DNA of 28,479 nucleotides from Thoreauomyces humboldtii. Taxonomy: Eukaryota; Chytridiomycota; Chytridiomycetes; Spizellomycetales; Powellomycetaceae. Of this stretch, positions 8,973-22,810 are shown in pieces. The notes beneath the pieces were generated by a model that had not been told where the DNA came from, did not search any database, and saw only the letters and a program-made list of their open reading frames with translations. Numbering within the stretch: position 1 is the stretch's first letter; the number at the start of each line of letters is the position of its first letter. The position numbers and the translations under genes are program-made. The DNA lies in NCBI GenBank assembly GCA_027596035.1, contig JADGJA010000240.1:1-28479 (forward strand), written 5' to 3'.

Positions 8973-11900
8973 ATGAAAGCTACATGTGCACTCGTGCTCG
9001 CAGGTCTCCTGGCGGGACCCGCATCCGTCGCAGCAGTGCAAGGAACATGGCAGATTGTGGGCAACACGAGCTTGTCGTGCGTGCATCAGGCGTACACGTT
9101 CGGAGATCGCATATTTTGCATGGAGCGGCCCCATGTCTACCCTGTAAGCGAGAGCGCGGCGGCGTCCCATGTCCTCGGATTCCATCCCGCTGATCACACC
9201 ATCTTTCCCCTTCCGCAGTACGTGTGGAACATCTATGCTACCGGCCCGAATGGCGAGGTCTTTGAAGGCCAAGAGTCGACATTCATCAATTCGCAGGCAA
9301 CCTCTCAGCCCCTTCCCGTTCCTCAAGTCCCCTTCTGCTCGGGTCATTCGATGACTCAGACGGGAGGCGTCCTGGTCGCGGGTGGCGACATGCCCTATGT
9401 TGTCGGCAAGAACTGGGATGGCAAGCAGAGCATGTAAGACGTCTCACTCAGCCTTGCAAACGCTTGGGCTTGACCCTGATCTCTCGTTGATCTCAGCCGT
9501 GAGTATCATCCTGCACCCAAGACCATCGGCCAAGGACAGCAGCCTCTCGGCACCTGGTCCGTATACGCGAACATGACGACTCCGCGCTGGTACCCGACCG
9601 TTGCCACATTGGCCGCCGGAAAGTAAGTCGTCCCTAGCATTCGGGAATTTCGCAAGCGTTACAGTCGAAAAAATGGTCTTAACTTCCCTCGCTCTCGTTT
9701 TCAGCCATATCATCGTTGGCGGGTCATACAGCAATCGTAAGGAGTCCACACTCCCTTGTAATACTACTACCTGAGCTCACAGCCGCCGATGCCTTGCTTT
9801 ACTTTCCAGAGGCTGACCAGATCGATCAAAACAACCCAACCTACGAGTACTATCCGCCGAAGACGGGCGCGTTGTGGGTCAATGGCTATGTTAACCTTAC
9901 GTTGCTCGATGATGCCTGTGAGTACTCTGGCTTCCGCTTGGTCTCGTCAGTATCAATTAACTTGTTACTTTTTTCCGACAGTCCCGGCCATGCTGTACCC
10001 GCTGGTATTCCAACTGCCTTCTGGCAAAGTCTTCGTCTTTGCGAACACCTTCGCAAACTTGATAGATCCTGTCACCGATACCATAACTAAGGTAAAATGG
10101 TGATTCTAGGTTTCGTCTCATGCGTTCGCCGATCTGATGCTTTCAAACTAGCTGCCTGATCTTCCCAATGAGGGCTTGGACCACTCGCCCTGGACCTACC
10201 CTTTCACACCGACGGCCGCCCTTCTCCCTTTGCGTCCCAGCAACAACTACCTCGCTACTGTTCAGATTTGTGGTGGCACCGTCATATCCATTGTAGACTC
10301 AGCTGGTCTTCCCAAGGCCGCCACGACTTGCATGCAGATCAGTCCTGAAGCGCCGAATGGAGCTGTCTGGACGCGGGTAGAAGATCTTCCTACTGGACGT
10401 GTGATGCCAGATGTAGTCATCCTCCCCGGTAAGCTGTTGCTTGAGGGAATGTAGTATGCCGGACTGCCTGTCCTTATTTATTTACAATTGATAGATGGTG
10501 GACTCGTGTACACAAATGGCGGCGGAATGGGTCTCTCGGCCGGTGACGCCGGCACTGGTCGATGCTACAACCCTGCCTTCCAGACGGACATCATGTACCC
10601 AGAGCGCCCGGCCGGCCAGCGCTGGTTCCCCAATGTGGCGACCAGTACAATCTCTCGGCTTTACCATTCTGGAGCTCTCCTTCGATACGACGGCCGAGTG
10701 TTCACTACAGGTTCAGACCAGCAAAATTACATCGACAAATGGGGCACCAATGGCACTGGTCCCGTGCGAGAAAACTGCTGGCCCGTCGGACTTGATGTCT
10801 GCACCGACCCCTTCGAATACCGGATCGAGCTATTTACGCCTCCCTACCTTATCGGTACCACAAGACCTGTTATCGCAAGTGCCCCAGCAACCATCGTTCA
10901 TGGTCAGGCTTTCACCATCACCACCTCAACGGATGGAACTCTCGTGACAAAGGTCGTCATCATGCGACATGCAAGCACAACTCACTCGACAAACTCCGAT
11001 CAGAGACTGGTCGAACTGCAGATCACCGCGACGACAGCTACCTCTGTTACTGTTGTTGGACCTCCTAATTCGCGTATCGCGGTCCCTGGATCATACATGC
11101 TCTTCCTTCTCAACGCTGCTGGCACTCCGAGTGAGGCCACGGACGCTTTGGTGGCCGTTACTGCCACCTCGTATCCTGTAGGTACTTGCAGTTCCTTGGT
11201 AATCAATACCTTCTTCCAGAACAGCATCAACAACCTGGTAGGCTATTTGTCTGGAGTTTCACTTACTTGCTCGAAAAAAAAGATACGTGCTAAACTTCTT
11301 GTGAACCTAGGGCGGTGCTACTGGTGACGACGGAACCTCCATCGGCCTGCTTGCGACAAATGGTCGCGTCAAATTCACACCGCAGGCTGGAACTTACTAC
11401 TACGAAAACCTCGGCACGCCGTACATCAATGCGTCGCCTTACAACTTCCTTGTTATCTTTATCAACGCCAATGCCACAACGGTAAAGAATGCGACGACAT
11501 CCAGTATTTTTGGAGAACCTCAACCTGATTATGCACTCTTTCGTAGCCCTCGTTCACGCTTCAAGTGCAGACGGGTGCAACCACCGCTGTTAGACAGACG
11601 TTCCCGGCCATCAGCGTTGCATCCGGAGTGGATACACTTCTGGCTATCAACCTGACTGCCTTTGTTACTCCTGTATCCTCCCTCGCACAGCTCCGTGCCC
11701 TCTCATTGACCTACAATTATGGCACTACCGGAGTCTGGTCCATGGGGAACTTGAAGCTTGTCACCACCTTGGCTGACTGCGGCATGAGCTCGGCAAGGAT
11801 CGTCAACCCTACCACTGTAGCTGTCCCGACGACCGCTCCAGCTGGTTCCACCACGAGCACCGCGGCTGTTAGTACCTCGTCATCCGTTCCAGGCGTTGTT

Positions 11901-13369
11901 ACCACCACTAGCTCTGCAGTTATCGTTCAGACTTCGTCTGCGCCCGCCGTCACGACCACAGCGGCTGCTGTACCTCTTGGAGTGTGCAACCAGACGGCCA
12001 TCAACTCCTTTACGAAGTTTGGCGTCAATGCATTGGGCTACAGCTTCAGTGATGACGGATCAACCAGCAAATACACGGTGAACAATGGCATCCTGTCGTT
12101 CGTGCCTATCGCAGGATCCTACTACTACGAAGTCTTGAACTGCTTCTATACCGCCACCAGGCCCTACATCGCGTTCACCATCCAGAGCGCGGGACCGGTA
12201 CGCTGACACAATTTACGGGAAGGTTAAGTAAATCGATGCTAATCTTGCTCTTGCTACAGGTATCTTTCAGAGTGCAACTTCAAGGAGGTTGCTACTCCGA
12301 CGGAGCACAGATCAACGGACCTGTCTGGTCGGGCAACCCAGTCACGGCCACGACGATTGTCATCGACGCCGCCTCGTACCTTGCCACCGCTCCAGCTGCG
12401 TCCTCGAAGAGCCTCTGGTCTCTAGTGCTCGCCAGCATGACGGGAGACGGAACAACTTCCTGGCAGATCACCAACATCGTAGCCCTCAGCGGTCTCAACT
12501 CGGGATGCGGCTTCACGTCGGCCTCCCTGATCAGTTACACCGGTGTCTCGACTTGGTCTGCCAGTGCAGCGACTTCCACCAAGAGTACCGCAACGACTTC
12601 GGCTGCGGTCACTTCCACGAAGAGCAGTTCCGTTGCTGCTACCACGACTGCATCCGCGGCTGCTCCTTGCGTTTCGACTACCATCGATGCTTTCACTGCC
12701 CCGTACAGCAACGCTCTAGTAAGTGTCATGTTTGTATCTCACCTGAAAAGGACATGATGGACGCTAACCGCGCTGTGGCTTTTAGGGCGGAGAGAAGGGT
12801 GACGATGGTTCCATGGCCTCCTACGCCGTGTCGAACGGACAGCTAGCTTTCGTTCCCAAGGCGGACGGGTCCTCGTACCTTTACGAGAACGTCATCGCGG
12901 ATGGATCCACCGCTGCCATCAACGCGGCGCCGAACCCTATTTTCGTCTTTACCGTTCAAAGCGCCTATGCAAAGGTACGAGCAGTTGAAATGTGATTCGA
13001 TGGCGTTCGTTCTGAGTCCCCAACTGACGCCTTGTGGTTCACTTTCCTTGTTTCCTGCAGGCTGCGTTCACTGTCCAGATCCAGATCAAGGCGAACGGGG
13101 TCGTCAGCCGGTACCCCATCAACATCCCTGCCTTCGGAACGGCCGCCAAGACGTTCGCCATCTCGATCAGCAACATCATCCCCGCCACGTCCTCTATCAA
13201 CTCTCTCTGGTCGCTGGCCTTTGTCAACTTTGTGTCGGACGGCGCCACGCCCTGGTACCTGAGCAACCTGAAGCTCGTCAGCAGCACAACCGCCTGCGGT
13301 TTCGCTGGAGCCACGGTCCCGGCGGGAGCCGGAACGGTCCAGAGGAGGAAGAGGAGCGATGAGCTCTGA
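8973..13369 (+). CDS. Secreted copper radical oxidase (glyoxal-oxidase type) with three C-terminal modules
   Basis: Oxidises aldehydes or alcohols with O2, releasing H2O2 (family knowledge; substrate unknown). Twelve exons: 8973-9433, 9497-9622, 9705-9736, 9810-9917, 9982-10091, 10152-10428, 10495-11237, 11311-11481, 11547-12197, 12260-12718, 12786-12974, 13061-13369; 1211 residues, about twice a plain glyoxal oxidase. A signal peptide covers residues 1-22. All active-site residues are present: Cys122 (VPFCSGHS) and Tyr186 (TPRWYPT) for the Cys-Tyr radical cofactor, Tyr428-His429 (RLYHSG) and His535 (TTHS) as copper ligands. A galactose-oxidase-like C-terminal domain ends near 597. Three homologous modules follow (about 600-761, 821-986, 1030-1195), joined by Ser/Thr-rich, probably O-glycosylated linkers. 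The modules are unassigned and may bind carbohydrate or the cell wall. The protein ends in QRRKRSDEL: a dibasic site, then an ER-retrieval-like tetrapeptide. Confidence 0.92.
11178..13318 (+). repeat. Three tandem protein modules within the copper radical oxidase
   Basis: Modules span 11178-11801, 11979-12538 and 12668-13318 including introns. Each starts with a Cys followed by an INxF/IDAF-like segment, continues with NxLGG/NALGY, a D-D-G-S/T turn and a GSYYYE/GTYYYE-type strand, then a strand with a xSFxxQxQ pattern, and ends in a W..xNLKLV..xxCG motif. The pattern suggests beta-sandwich domains. Modules 1 and 3 have introns after the equivalent residues NNL and NAL; modules 1, 2 and 3 all have an intron just before the xxFxxQxQ strand. 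All are phase 0. Shared intron positions indicate duplication of a two-intron block, with one intron lost from module 2. Confidence 0.8.
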
Positions 13370-16290
<2,921 letters not shown>

Positions 16291-16714
16291 AAAAAAAAGT
16301 TCTCTTCTCGGTGGAAAGGATGGGGTTCCCATGAGCGTTCGGGATCTGACCTCCCCTTGCGCTGGAATGCAGTGATGATCGGTCTCATGTAACAAAGGAA
16401 ATTTTAGCATGTTTGCAACGCCCAAAAATATATCTCGTTTTTCTCATCTTCTCATGACCCGTCCACACACAGGCTCTCTTTATTTCAGGTGCGAGGGCAA
16501 GGGGATAGTGCAAGGGCAGGTGGAAGAAGGTGTCCCCTCACATCTATTCCAATGATCCCACTATATACAGCCTGTTCCTCGTCCTGCCTTCGTTCGGAAG
16601 CGTCTCGGGAAAGCGCCGGAAGCGGGTCGGAAAGAGCTCAACCGCATCACTGTCGAAAACCAACTTGGTTCCGGGGACGCTGAATTGTTTGAGACTGTTC
16701 GGGATGAAAGGTAT
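16291..16714. other. Intergenic region between convergent katG and CNOT11
   Basis: These 424 bases lie between two stops and should be 3' untranslated sequence of both genes. An A-rich run directly follows the katG stop and an AAAATATAT stretch lies near 16425. No gene, RNA or repeat was seen. Confidence 0.6.
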
Positions 16715-18103
16715 TCAGGAGGCGTTGGGATCGGGTTCCTCCTTCTTCAGGAGCCGGAAGAGACCGGCCGCCTCCCGTATCCTCGAGAACTGGATGCAGA
16801 AGGCTTGGATGTCCACGAAAAAGTCTGCTATCGAGATGGTTTTGTTGCGGATCAGAGACTGCAAAAACACGCACACCTAATTGAACCATGAACGGCATAA
16901 GTTCATACTGCATAGGGGAAAAGGGTACTGAGGACACTTCCGTACCAGTCGAACCTGGCGATTCTGCAGGTACCTGTCTCGCGTCTGATCGCAAGTCGCT
17001 ATGCATCTGACCACGTACATGCGAAGGAAATCGCTCGGCAGTGGGGTGGCCGAGGCGAGACGGTTGACGACCTCCAAGGAATGGAGGGACATCGTGACGG
17101 AGAGGAGAGCCGAGAGGTAGTCCTCGGGGGTTGCGGTGGCCTCGGGTGATGGAGGGTTGCGGAGGAGACGGACGAGGAGCTCGAAGGCCAGGTTGGGGTT
17201 GTTCTCGACGAGGAGCGGGAGGGCCGCAGGGGTGAGAGCTTTGTTTACGAGAGTGGCATCGTCGAGGGATTGCACCAGACTCTGCTGCTGGTCGAGGGGC
17301 AGAGGAGCCGACTGAGCTGCCTCCAGGATCGTTGTCCACAGGTCGGCTGCCCGATCGGCAAGTAGACGGGACGCTTCGAGACGGGGGCTTTCCGACATCG
17401 TCCCGCGTTCCGCCAATATTGCTTCCCGCAGCGATCCGGGGCCTTCGGGGGTCTGCAGTATGTTCAAGAAGTGTAGGGTGCTTTCCGCTGGAGCTTCCTT
17501 GTAGATCCGCGTGAAAAGCACAATAGCCTCCTGCAAAAGCGACTGCTGGTCTCCCTTTGCTCGACCGTCCGGAAGCGGTGAGGGTCGAGGCAAGGGGCGG
17601 CCCGAAGAATCCTCATACTGCTTGACAAGGCCCTGCAGTTCCGACGCCGCATCCTGGACGAACGACCATGCTTTCCGTGCCTTGGTCGGGTCTTCCATCT
17701 GCGCGGACACGACGTCGGGTGACGAATGTGCAGCAAAGCTATGGTCGCCGGTCACGAGCTTTGCGGCGAGCCAGTGTTCTGGCAGCAGCCGAGTTTCGTC
17801 CGAGCATTCCGAACCCGAGCGCGCGTACGAGAGAAGGGTAGCCAGGAACGGGTGTAGGATGGGGGATACATCGTACAAGGCGCTCAGAGCGTACAGCGCT
17901 GCCAAACGGAGGGGGATCGAGGGCAGCAAGAAGGACGGCTCTGCGAGCAGCACGGCCATGGCCACTGCGATTTTGAAGCGACGGACGCTGCTGGCTCCTG
18001 CCGAGGTAACGATGCGTTTGCCTATGGCATCGAAAGTCTTTTCGCTCCCCGTCAGATTCCCGTACAATGTCACTAAGTCCACATTGTCGTGAGCCGAGGG
18101 CAT
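16715..18103 (-). CDS. CNOT11: CCR4-NOT complex subunit 11
   Basis: Subunit of the CCR4-NOT deadenylase complex, which in animals docks with CNOT10 on the CNOT1 N-terminal region and affects mRNA turnover. Two exons, 18103-16946 and 16876-16715, give 439 residues; the 69-nt intron join produces [16 protein letters not shown], a strongly conserved family segment. The C-terminal domain (DUF2363) begins near residue 285 with [27 protein letters not shown] and [16 protein letters not shown], and ends in [16 protein letters not shown]. The N-terminal part carries the helical [22 protein letters not shown] segment expected of CNOT11 (shortened here to its key residues LLxEPxxLLP). The middle (residues 130-260) is low complexity and variable. 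Baker's yeast lacks a clear ortholog. The ATG at 18103 gives a complete N-terminal domain. Confidence 0.9.
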
Positions 18104-18600
18104 CGCTCCGTGGGGGAACGCCCGGGACTCTCCCGTAAGGTGTCAATCACAATACAGCAGCGATTCCCTCGATACAGCGAAGAAAGGTTCTGGGTTTGCG
18201 TCTACGTAGAGGTTGGTGGAAGTTCGTTTGGGAAGCGAGAGGCTTGCAAGGTAGGTAGTTGAGGTATGACCCAAGGAAACAAGGCTTGGACTGAACGCGA
18301 AGCGTGCGATTCGGAGGGGAAGACCAGAGAGAGGAACAGGGAAGTCAGCAAGAGGCACACCACCACCGTTTATATGTCTGAACAGGGCAGTGACTATGCT
18401 GGTGGAGTTGTCTGGAGGTGTTGGAGTTGGAGGTTGTCTTGTCTTGTCTGGGTGGGACATGGAGCGAGGAGCGAGGAGCGAAGAAGGGACCGGGAGGAGG
18501 AGGAGGCATGTCCGATGGGTTCAGACATAGGATCAGTGATCAGTGGCTATTGATAAACCTCCTGAAGATGGAGACCAGCTAGACTACCCTTTACGCGAGT
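18104..18600 (-). promoter_or_regulatory. CNOT11 upstream region
   Basis: These 497 bases contain the 3' end of GatB and the promoter of CNOT11. On the minus strand CATATAAA (18369-18376) is a possible TATA element, about 265 bases before the CNOT11 ATG. A purine-rich tract at about 18465-18510 lies further upstream. A 105-codon open frame here is probably untranslated. Confidence 0.35.
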
Positions 18601-20761
18601 CTAGCTAAGCTTGCTTTTGAAAATCCCAGCCACCATCACGGGATTGGACTTTCCCTTGGTCTTCTTCATCACCTCCCCAACGAAAAACTTGATCAGTCGC
18701 TCCTTTCCCTGCCGCACTGCCGATGCCTGTTAGGGAATAAAACGTGTTGTAGTTGATTGACTTGCTATGCACAGGAAGTGGAGCGTTGTCTGTCCTACCT
18801 CCTTGGGATGTGCGATGATCAACTCGGCGCATAGCGTCTCCAACTCGCCACGATCGTTGACCTGCACCCAACCCTTCTCCGCGGCGATGGCGGCAGCAGC
18901 ACGAGCATCCCCGTCCATCATCAGGTGAAGGGCGTCTTTTGCTCTGAGTCCTAAACAGCGACAGTTTTTCCATCTGAGTCGCGACGATCAATTGCGTGTT
19001 TCATCAAGCCGGCAAGTCCTCATTTACCGGATAGAGTCCCGCCTTCGACCATGTCGATCAGCTCGCCGACTCGACCGGGTTCCACGGGACACGCGTTGAG
19101 CTTCAGATCCCGCATGCGCAACCATCCAAACAGCTCTCCCACCACCCAGTTGGCAGCCTTCTTCCCGTTTCTTCCGTTTGCCACGGTCTCAAAGTATTCG
19201 ACAGCTCCAGGTTCGTCCAAAAGGATCTCGACTTGGTGGTGAGGCAAGGCGTAGTGGGTCAGCAGACGGGCTCGGCGTTCGTCCAGCGGTTCCGGAAGGC
19301 TGAATCGCACATTCTCGACGTATTCCTGCAGAGACAAAGGGATGTAAGGGTTAAGATGAACAATTATTCCAAAAGTTCGGCAAGTCTTCATCCTAACATT
19401 GGTAAGAAGGATCTGGGGCAGATCCGGTTCCGGCATGAACCGGTAGTCCTGGGAATCCTCCTTGCTTCTCATTCGGAAGGTCGTTCCCAGTCGAGCGTCG
19501 AAACCGCGGGTTTCTGCTTCTACCGGCTTTCCAGACTGGAGTAGCGCTATCTGTCGCTCGACTTCATACTCTCCATCAACAGATAAGGTTGGGATTCTCC
19601 TTGATCACACGCATGCATAACAAAGGAGCTTACCTATGGCCTCCTTGATGGATGTGAACTTGACGAGATGCTTTATCTCGGTCCGAACTCCCAGCGGGCC
19701 TCCCACAGGACGCACCGACACGTTCACGTCGCACCGCCAGGCGCCCTTTTTAATTGGACGACCGTTTCCCGATCAGCTCGAGAGTGGACTGTGACCTTTT
19801 TTTCTTGTCAAAGAACACGCACCTCGTCCATGTCGGCGGCCGAAACCTTGATGTACCAGAGCAATCGCTGTAGCTTCTTCAGGAACGCCACGACTTCCTC
19901 CGAGGACCTGAAGGGGCGCGGTTGGGGGTTGGTATTCGCGCGAGTTGGTACCGTTGGAGTCGCTGCCCCTCTTTGCCGGAAAAGTAAGCGGAATGGGCTG
20001 GGATTGGGGGCTCACCGGAGATCGGGTTCGGTGATGATCTCGAGGACTCCTACTCCCGCTCGGTTGAGGTCGATGAGGCTCTGACCCTCGGTGATGCCCT
20101 GGACCGTCTTTCCCGAGTCCTGCTCGATCTGGATTTGGACGAGTCGCACCCTCCTCCCTTCCTCTCCATCACCGTTCGCCTTCGTGGCGACGAGTCCGTC
20201 GAGGGATCCCACGTCGACCCATCCTCCCCGCGCCACGGGTTCCCAGAGCTGCGTGACCTGGTATCCGGCCGGTAGGTCACCGTAAAAGTAGTGCTTTCGG
20301 TCGAAGCTGGACACGAGCTGGACGTTGCTGTTGAGAGCGAGGGCGGTGACGACGGCCTTGCGAACGCACTCTGAGTTCAGAAGCGGGAGGGAGCCTGGGA
20401 TGGCAGCGTCGAACGGGTCGACCGAGGTGTTGGGTGAAGCGTTCGAGGCCAAGGGTGCAGGGGAGAAGAGCTTTGTGGTGGTGGAGAGTTGGGCGTGGAC
20501 TTCCAATCCAATCACTGTTTCCCATGCCGGCGATGACGAAGACTCAGAAGCAAGCAAGCGTCGGGAAGAGGTTGGGTGGCAGTGAGCGGGTGGAGGAGTT
20601 CGTATTGGTGGATGATGCCTTGGCAACAAGGGAGTACTGTTGGAAGACGCCGCGCGCCGTGCGAGAAAGAAAGCCACCGGCGTACGTTGCAGCCAGTACC
20701 CGAAGTTGCACGGGAGCACCGACGGACTTTGGCCGACAATGGCAAAGCCCTTGGGACGCAT
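18601..20761 (-). CDS. PET112: Mitochondrial glutamyl-tRNA(Gln) amidotransferase subunit B
   Basis: GatB component of the mitochondrial amidotransferase that converts Glu-tRNA(Gln) to Gln-tRNA(Gln). Seven exons, 20761-20016, 19907-19823, 19745-19634, 19570-19398, 19325-19028, 18950-18799 and 18726-18601, give 563 residues. Splicing recreates family motifs across junctions: ITEPDLRSSEEVVAFL, DEGAWRCDVNVSVRP, KEAIEYEVERQI and TLSGLRAKDALHLM. The catalytic core starts at ETVIGLEVHAQL (residue 81). Residues 1-75 are rich in Arg, Ser and Pro with few acids, fitting a mitochondrial presequence. The C terminus holds the GatB/YqeY tail domain (RLIKFFVGEVMKKTKGKSNP). The frame remains open 98 codons upstream of the chosen ATG, but the chosen start best fits a presequence. 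Introns are 63-108 nt. It is divergent from the beta-lactamase-like gene. Confidence 0.94.
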
Positions 20762-21169
20762 GCCGAACGTTGGGTTAGTGAAGTCTGAACCACCTTCTCC
20801 GCGAGAAATGCCACCACGACGAATCCCCAATCTTCGACGAATCTCGCGAATGTTGTTGCATGTATCGCGGTGGTGGGGAGACGAGATGAGATGAGATGGA
20901 AGGGCAAGCCACTCCGCAATCCGAAAGGAACACCGCACGCCGCACCTCGCCCCATGAAAAAACGGCACTCGATAAAAACGGTCCAAAAAAGCTAAATGGG
21001 ACAGATTGCGGTGCGTGCGGTGGAGGTGCGGTGGGCAAGTTTCTGGCTCCACCAAGTACCGGTTTATGCCTTTCTTTTATAAGGGACGGCCACCCGTTCC
21101 CATGTCGTCTCGAGTTCACCCAGATAGTCCGTCCGTCCTTCGCTTCACCCGGTAACCTCCCTAGCAGAC
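20762..21169. promoter_or_regulatory. Divergent promoter region, GatB / beta-lactamase-like gene
   Basis: These 408 bases separate two divergent starts. TATAAG at 21078-21083 lies 92 bases before the hydrolase ATG and is a likely TATA element for it; no clear TATA faces GatB. This fits a highly expressed, regulated hydrolase beside a housekeeping gene. Confidence 0.55.
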
Positions 21170-22723
21170 ATGTTCCCCTTCCTTCCCGATGCCGTTCCCT
21201 CTCCTTCCAAGGACATCCTTCACCTCTTCGAGTCCAAGGTCTGTCCAGGAAAGACCATGCCGCTGGAGAGGTACCTGCAGCAGTACGACCTGATCCCAGG
21301 CTGCTCCATTGCTGCCGTGAACGGAGGGGAGATCCAGTGGGTCAAGAGCTATGGCGTCAGGCAGGCGGACGCGGGCAAGGAGGACGGCGGACTGAAGCCC
21401 GTCGACGCCTTCACCCAGTTCCAGGCGGCCTCCGTGTCCAAACCCGTGACGGCCGTGGCGGTCGGAAGGTTGGTCGACCAGGGTCTCCTGGACCTCGATG
21501 CGGACGTCAACGTCTACCTGAAGAGGTGGAAGGTGGAACCTCCCGTCGGCGTCGTCGTCACCCTCCGTCTCCTGCTCTCCCACCGCGCCGGTCTGAGCGT
21601 CTCGGCGTTCTCGGGCTACGCGAGGAACAACGAGGCGAGCAGGGCCAGGATCCCGAACCTCGTCGGCGTGCTCAACGGTGACGGGAACAGCGTGCCCGTG
21701 GGCGTCGACTCGGTGCCCGGTTTCGAACGGTACTCGGGAGGTGGGTACGCCGTTGTCCAGTGCATCATGGAGGACGTCTGCGGGAAGCCCTTCCACGAGA
21801 TCATGGACGAGCTGATCCTGACGCCGTGCGGCATGACTCACTCCACCTTCAAGCTGGCCGACGTCGCTCCTCCTAGCGACAACTACGCTTCGGGACATCC
21901 CTTCTCCCACGCTTCCATCTCGGGCAAGTACATGGCCTACCCGGAATCGTCGGCCGCAGGTTTATGGACGACCGCCTTGGACATGTCTCGCTTCGGACTG
22001 GTGCTCGGGAAGGCCGTCCGTCCGGTCGTGGAAGGAGCTGCTCAGGACAGGAACGACTCGGGTCGGGGAGATCTGCTCCTCAGTCAAGCGATCGTCAGGG
22101 AGCTTATCACCATCCCAGGCGTCGAGTTGAACGCGGAGACGGACAAGAACCCGGCCAAGAAGCGCATGACCCTCGGTTTCAACCGATGCGGGTACGATTC
22201 TAGCCTCCGCCTCTCCCACGGTGGAGGAAACCTCGGTTTCACCTGCGTCTTCGAGATCTGTCCGGCGGGTGGGTTTGGGTTCGTGGTGTTTCTGAACGGC
22301 CACGATGAAGGTGGACTGTTCGGACAGATCCGTGGAGCGTTGCAGGAGATCTATGGCTGGACTCCGGTCGCTCCACTTAAGGAGAAGGAGTACAAGAGCG
22401 AGGAAGAAGCTGGCAAGTACGTCGATTTTGCCACGATCGCTGGGACTTACAGGGCTGCGAACGGCGACGGTACCTTAGTCATGCAAGTCGACGGAACTTG
22501 CTCCTTCCCTCCCTTTGCGAACGGCCCGTTCGGTCTCGAGAGGGTCGAGGAGAACAAGTTTGCTCTCATAGGGTTCCCTTCCAAGGCCCCCGAAGGCACG
22601 TCTCTCGAGCTGCGGATGGACGAAAAGACACACAAGTGCCTTGGCGTGGACATGGAGGGACCGGGTGACGACGGCGACGCGGTCAGCTTTGACCGGGTTG
22701 CGGATGAGGTTCCCAGGGAGTAG
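21170..22723 (+). CDS. Serine beta-lactamase-like hydrolase (peptidase S12 family)
   Basis: Penicillin-binding-protein/class C beta-lactamase fold hydrolase. In fungi such proteins are esterases, amidases or D-aminopeptidases rather than resistance enzymes; the substrate is unknown. One uninterrupted frame of 517 residues. The catalytic SxxK is Ser88-Val-Ser-Lys91 (AASVSKP), the second motif is Tyr188-Ser-Gly (where YxN is usual) and the third is His350-Gly-Gly (LSHGGGN), matching the HxG variant. About 120 C-terminal residues (from [11 protein letters not shown], near 421) form an extra beta-rich domain seen in many S12 family members. There is no signal peptide or obvious membrane segment, so it is probably cytosolic. 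Codons are strongly C-ending, and the gene has its own TATA box, both pointing to high expression. It lacks introns while neighbours have many. Its stop lies only 87 bases from the convergent QNS1 stop. Confidence 0.88.
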   Translation: MFPFLPDAVPSPSKDILHLFESKVCPGKTMPLERYLQQYDLIPGCSIAAVNGGEIQWVKSYGVRQADAGKEDGGLKPVDAFTQFQAASVSKPVTAVAVGRLVDQGLLDLDADVNVYLKRWKVEPPVGVVVTLRLLLSHRAGLSVSAFSGYARNNEASRARIPNLVGVLNGDGNSVPVGVDSVPGFERYSGGGYAVVQCIMEDVCGKPFHEIMDELILTPCGMTHSTFKLADVAPPSDNYASGHPFSHASISGKYMAYPESSAAGLWTTALDMSRFGLVLGKAVRPVVEGAAQDRNDSGRGDLLLSQAIVRELITIPGVELNAETDKNPAKKRMTLGFNRCGYDSSLRLSHGGGNLGFTCVFEICPAGGFGFVVFLNGHDEGGLFGQIRGALQEIYGWTPVAPLKEKEYKSEEEAGKYVDFATIAGTYRAANGDGTLVMQVDGTCSFPPFANGPFGLERVEENKFALIGFPSKAPEGTSLELRMDEKTHKCLGVDMEGPGDDGDAVSFDRVADEVPRE

Positions 22724-22810
22724 AATAAAGTTGGGTTGTTGGGGTTGGGTCTGCAGTTACAAAATACATCACTACGTTCTATCGAAGACAGTCTACATAA
22801 GTACGAGTTC

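Noticed and set aside
18143..18460. 105-codon frame upstream of CNOT11, possible upstream exon or uORF
   Set aside because: The CNOT11 domain is complete from 18103, no in-phase join was found, and the likely TATA element lies inside the frame, so its ATG would be outside the transcript.
21170..22723. Antibiotic-resistance beta-lactamase
   Set aside because: The fold is shared, but fungal members of this family are hydrolases with other substrates, and the second motif departs from the class C YxN. No basis for a resistance role.
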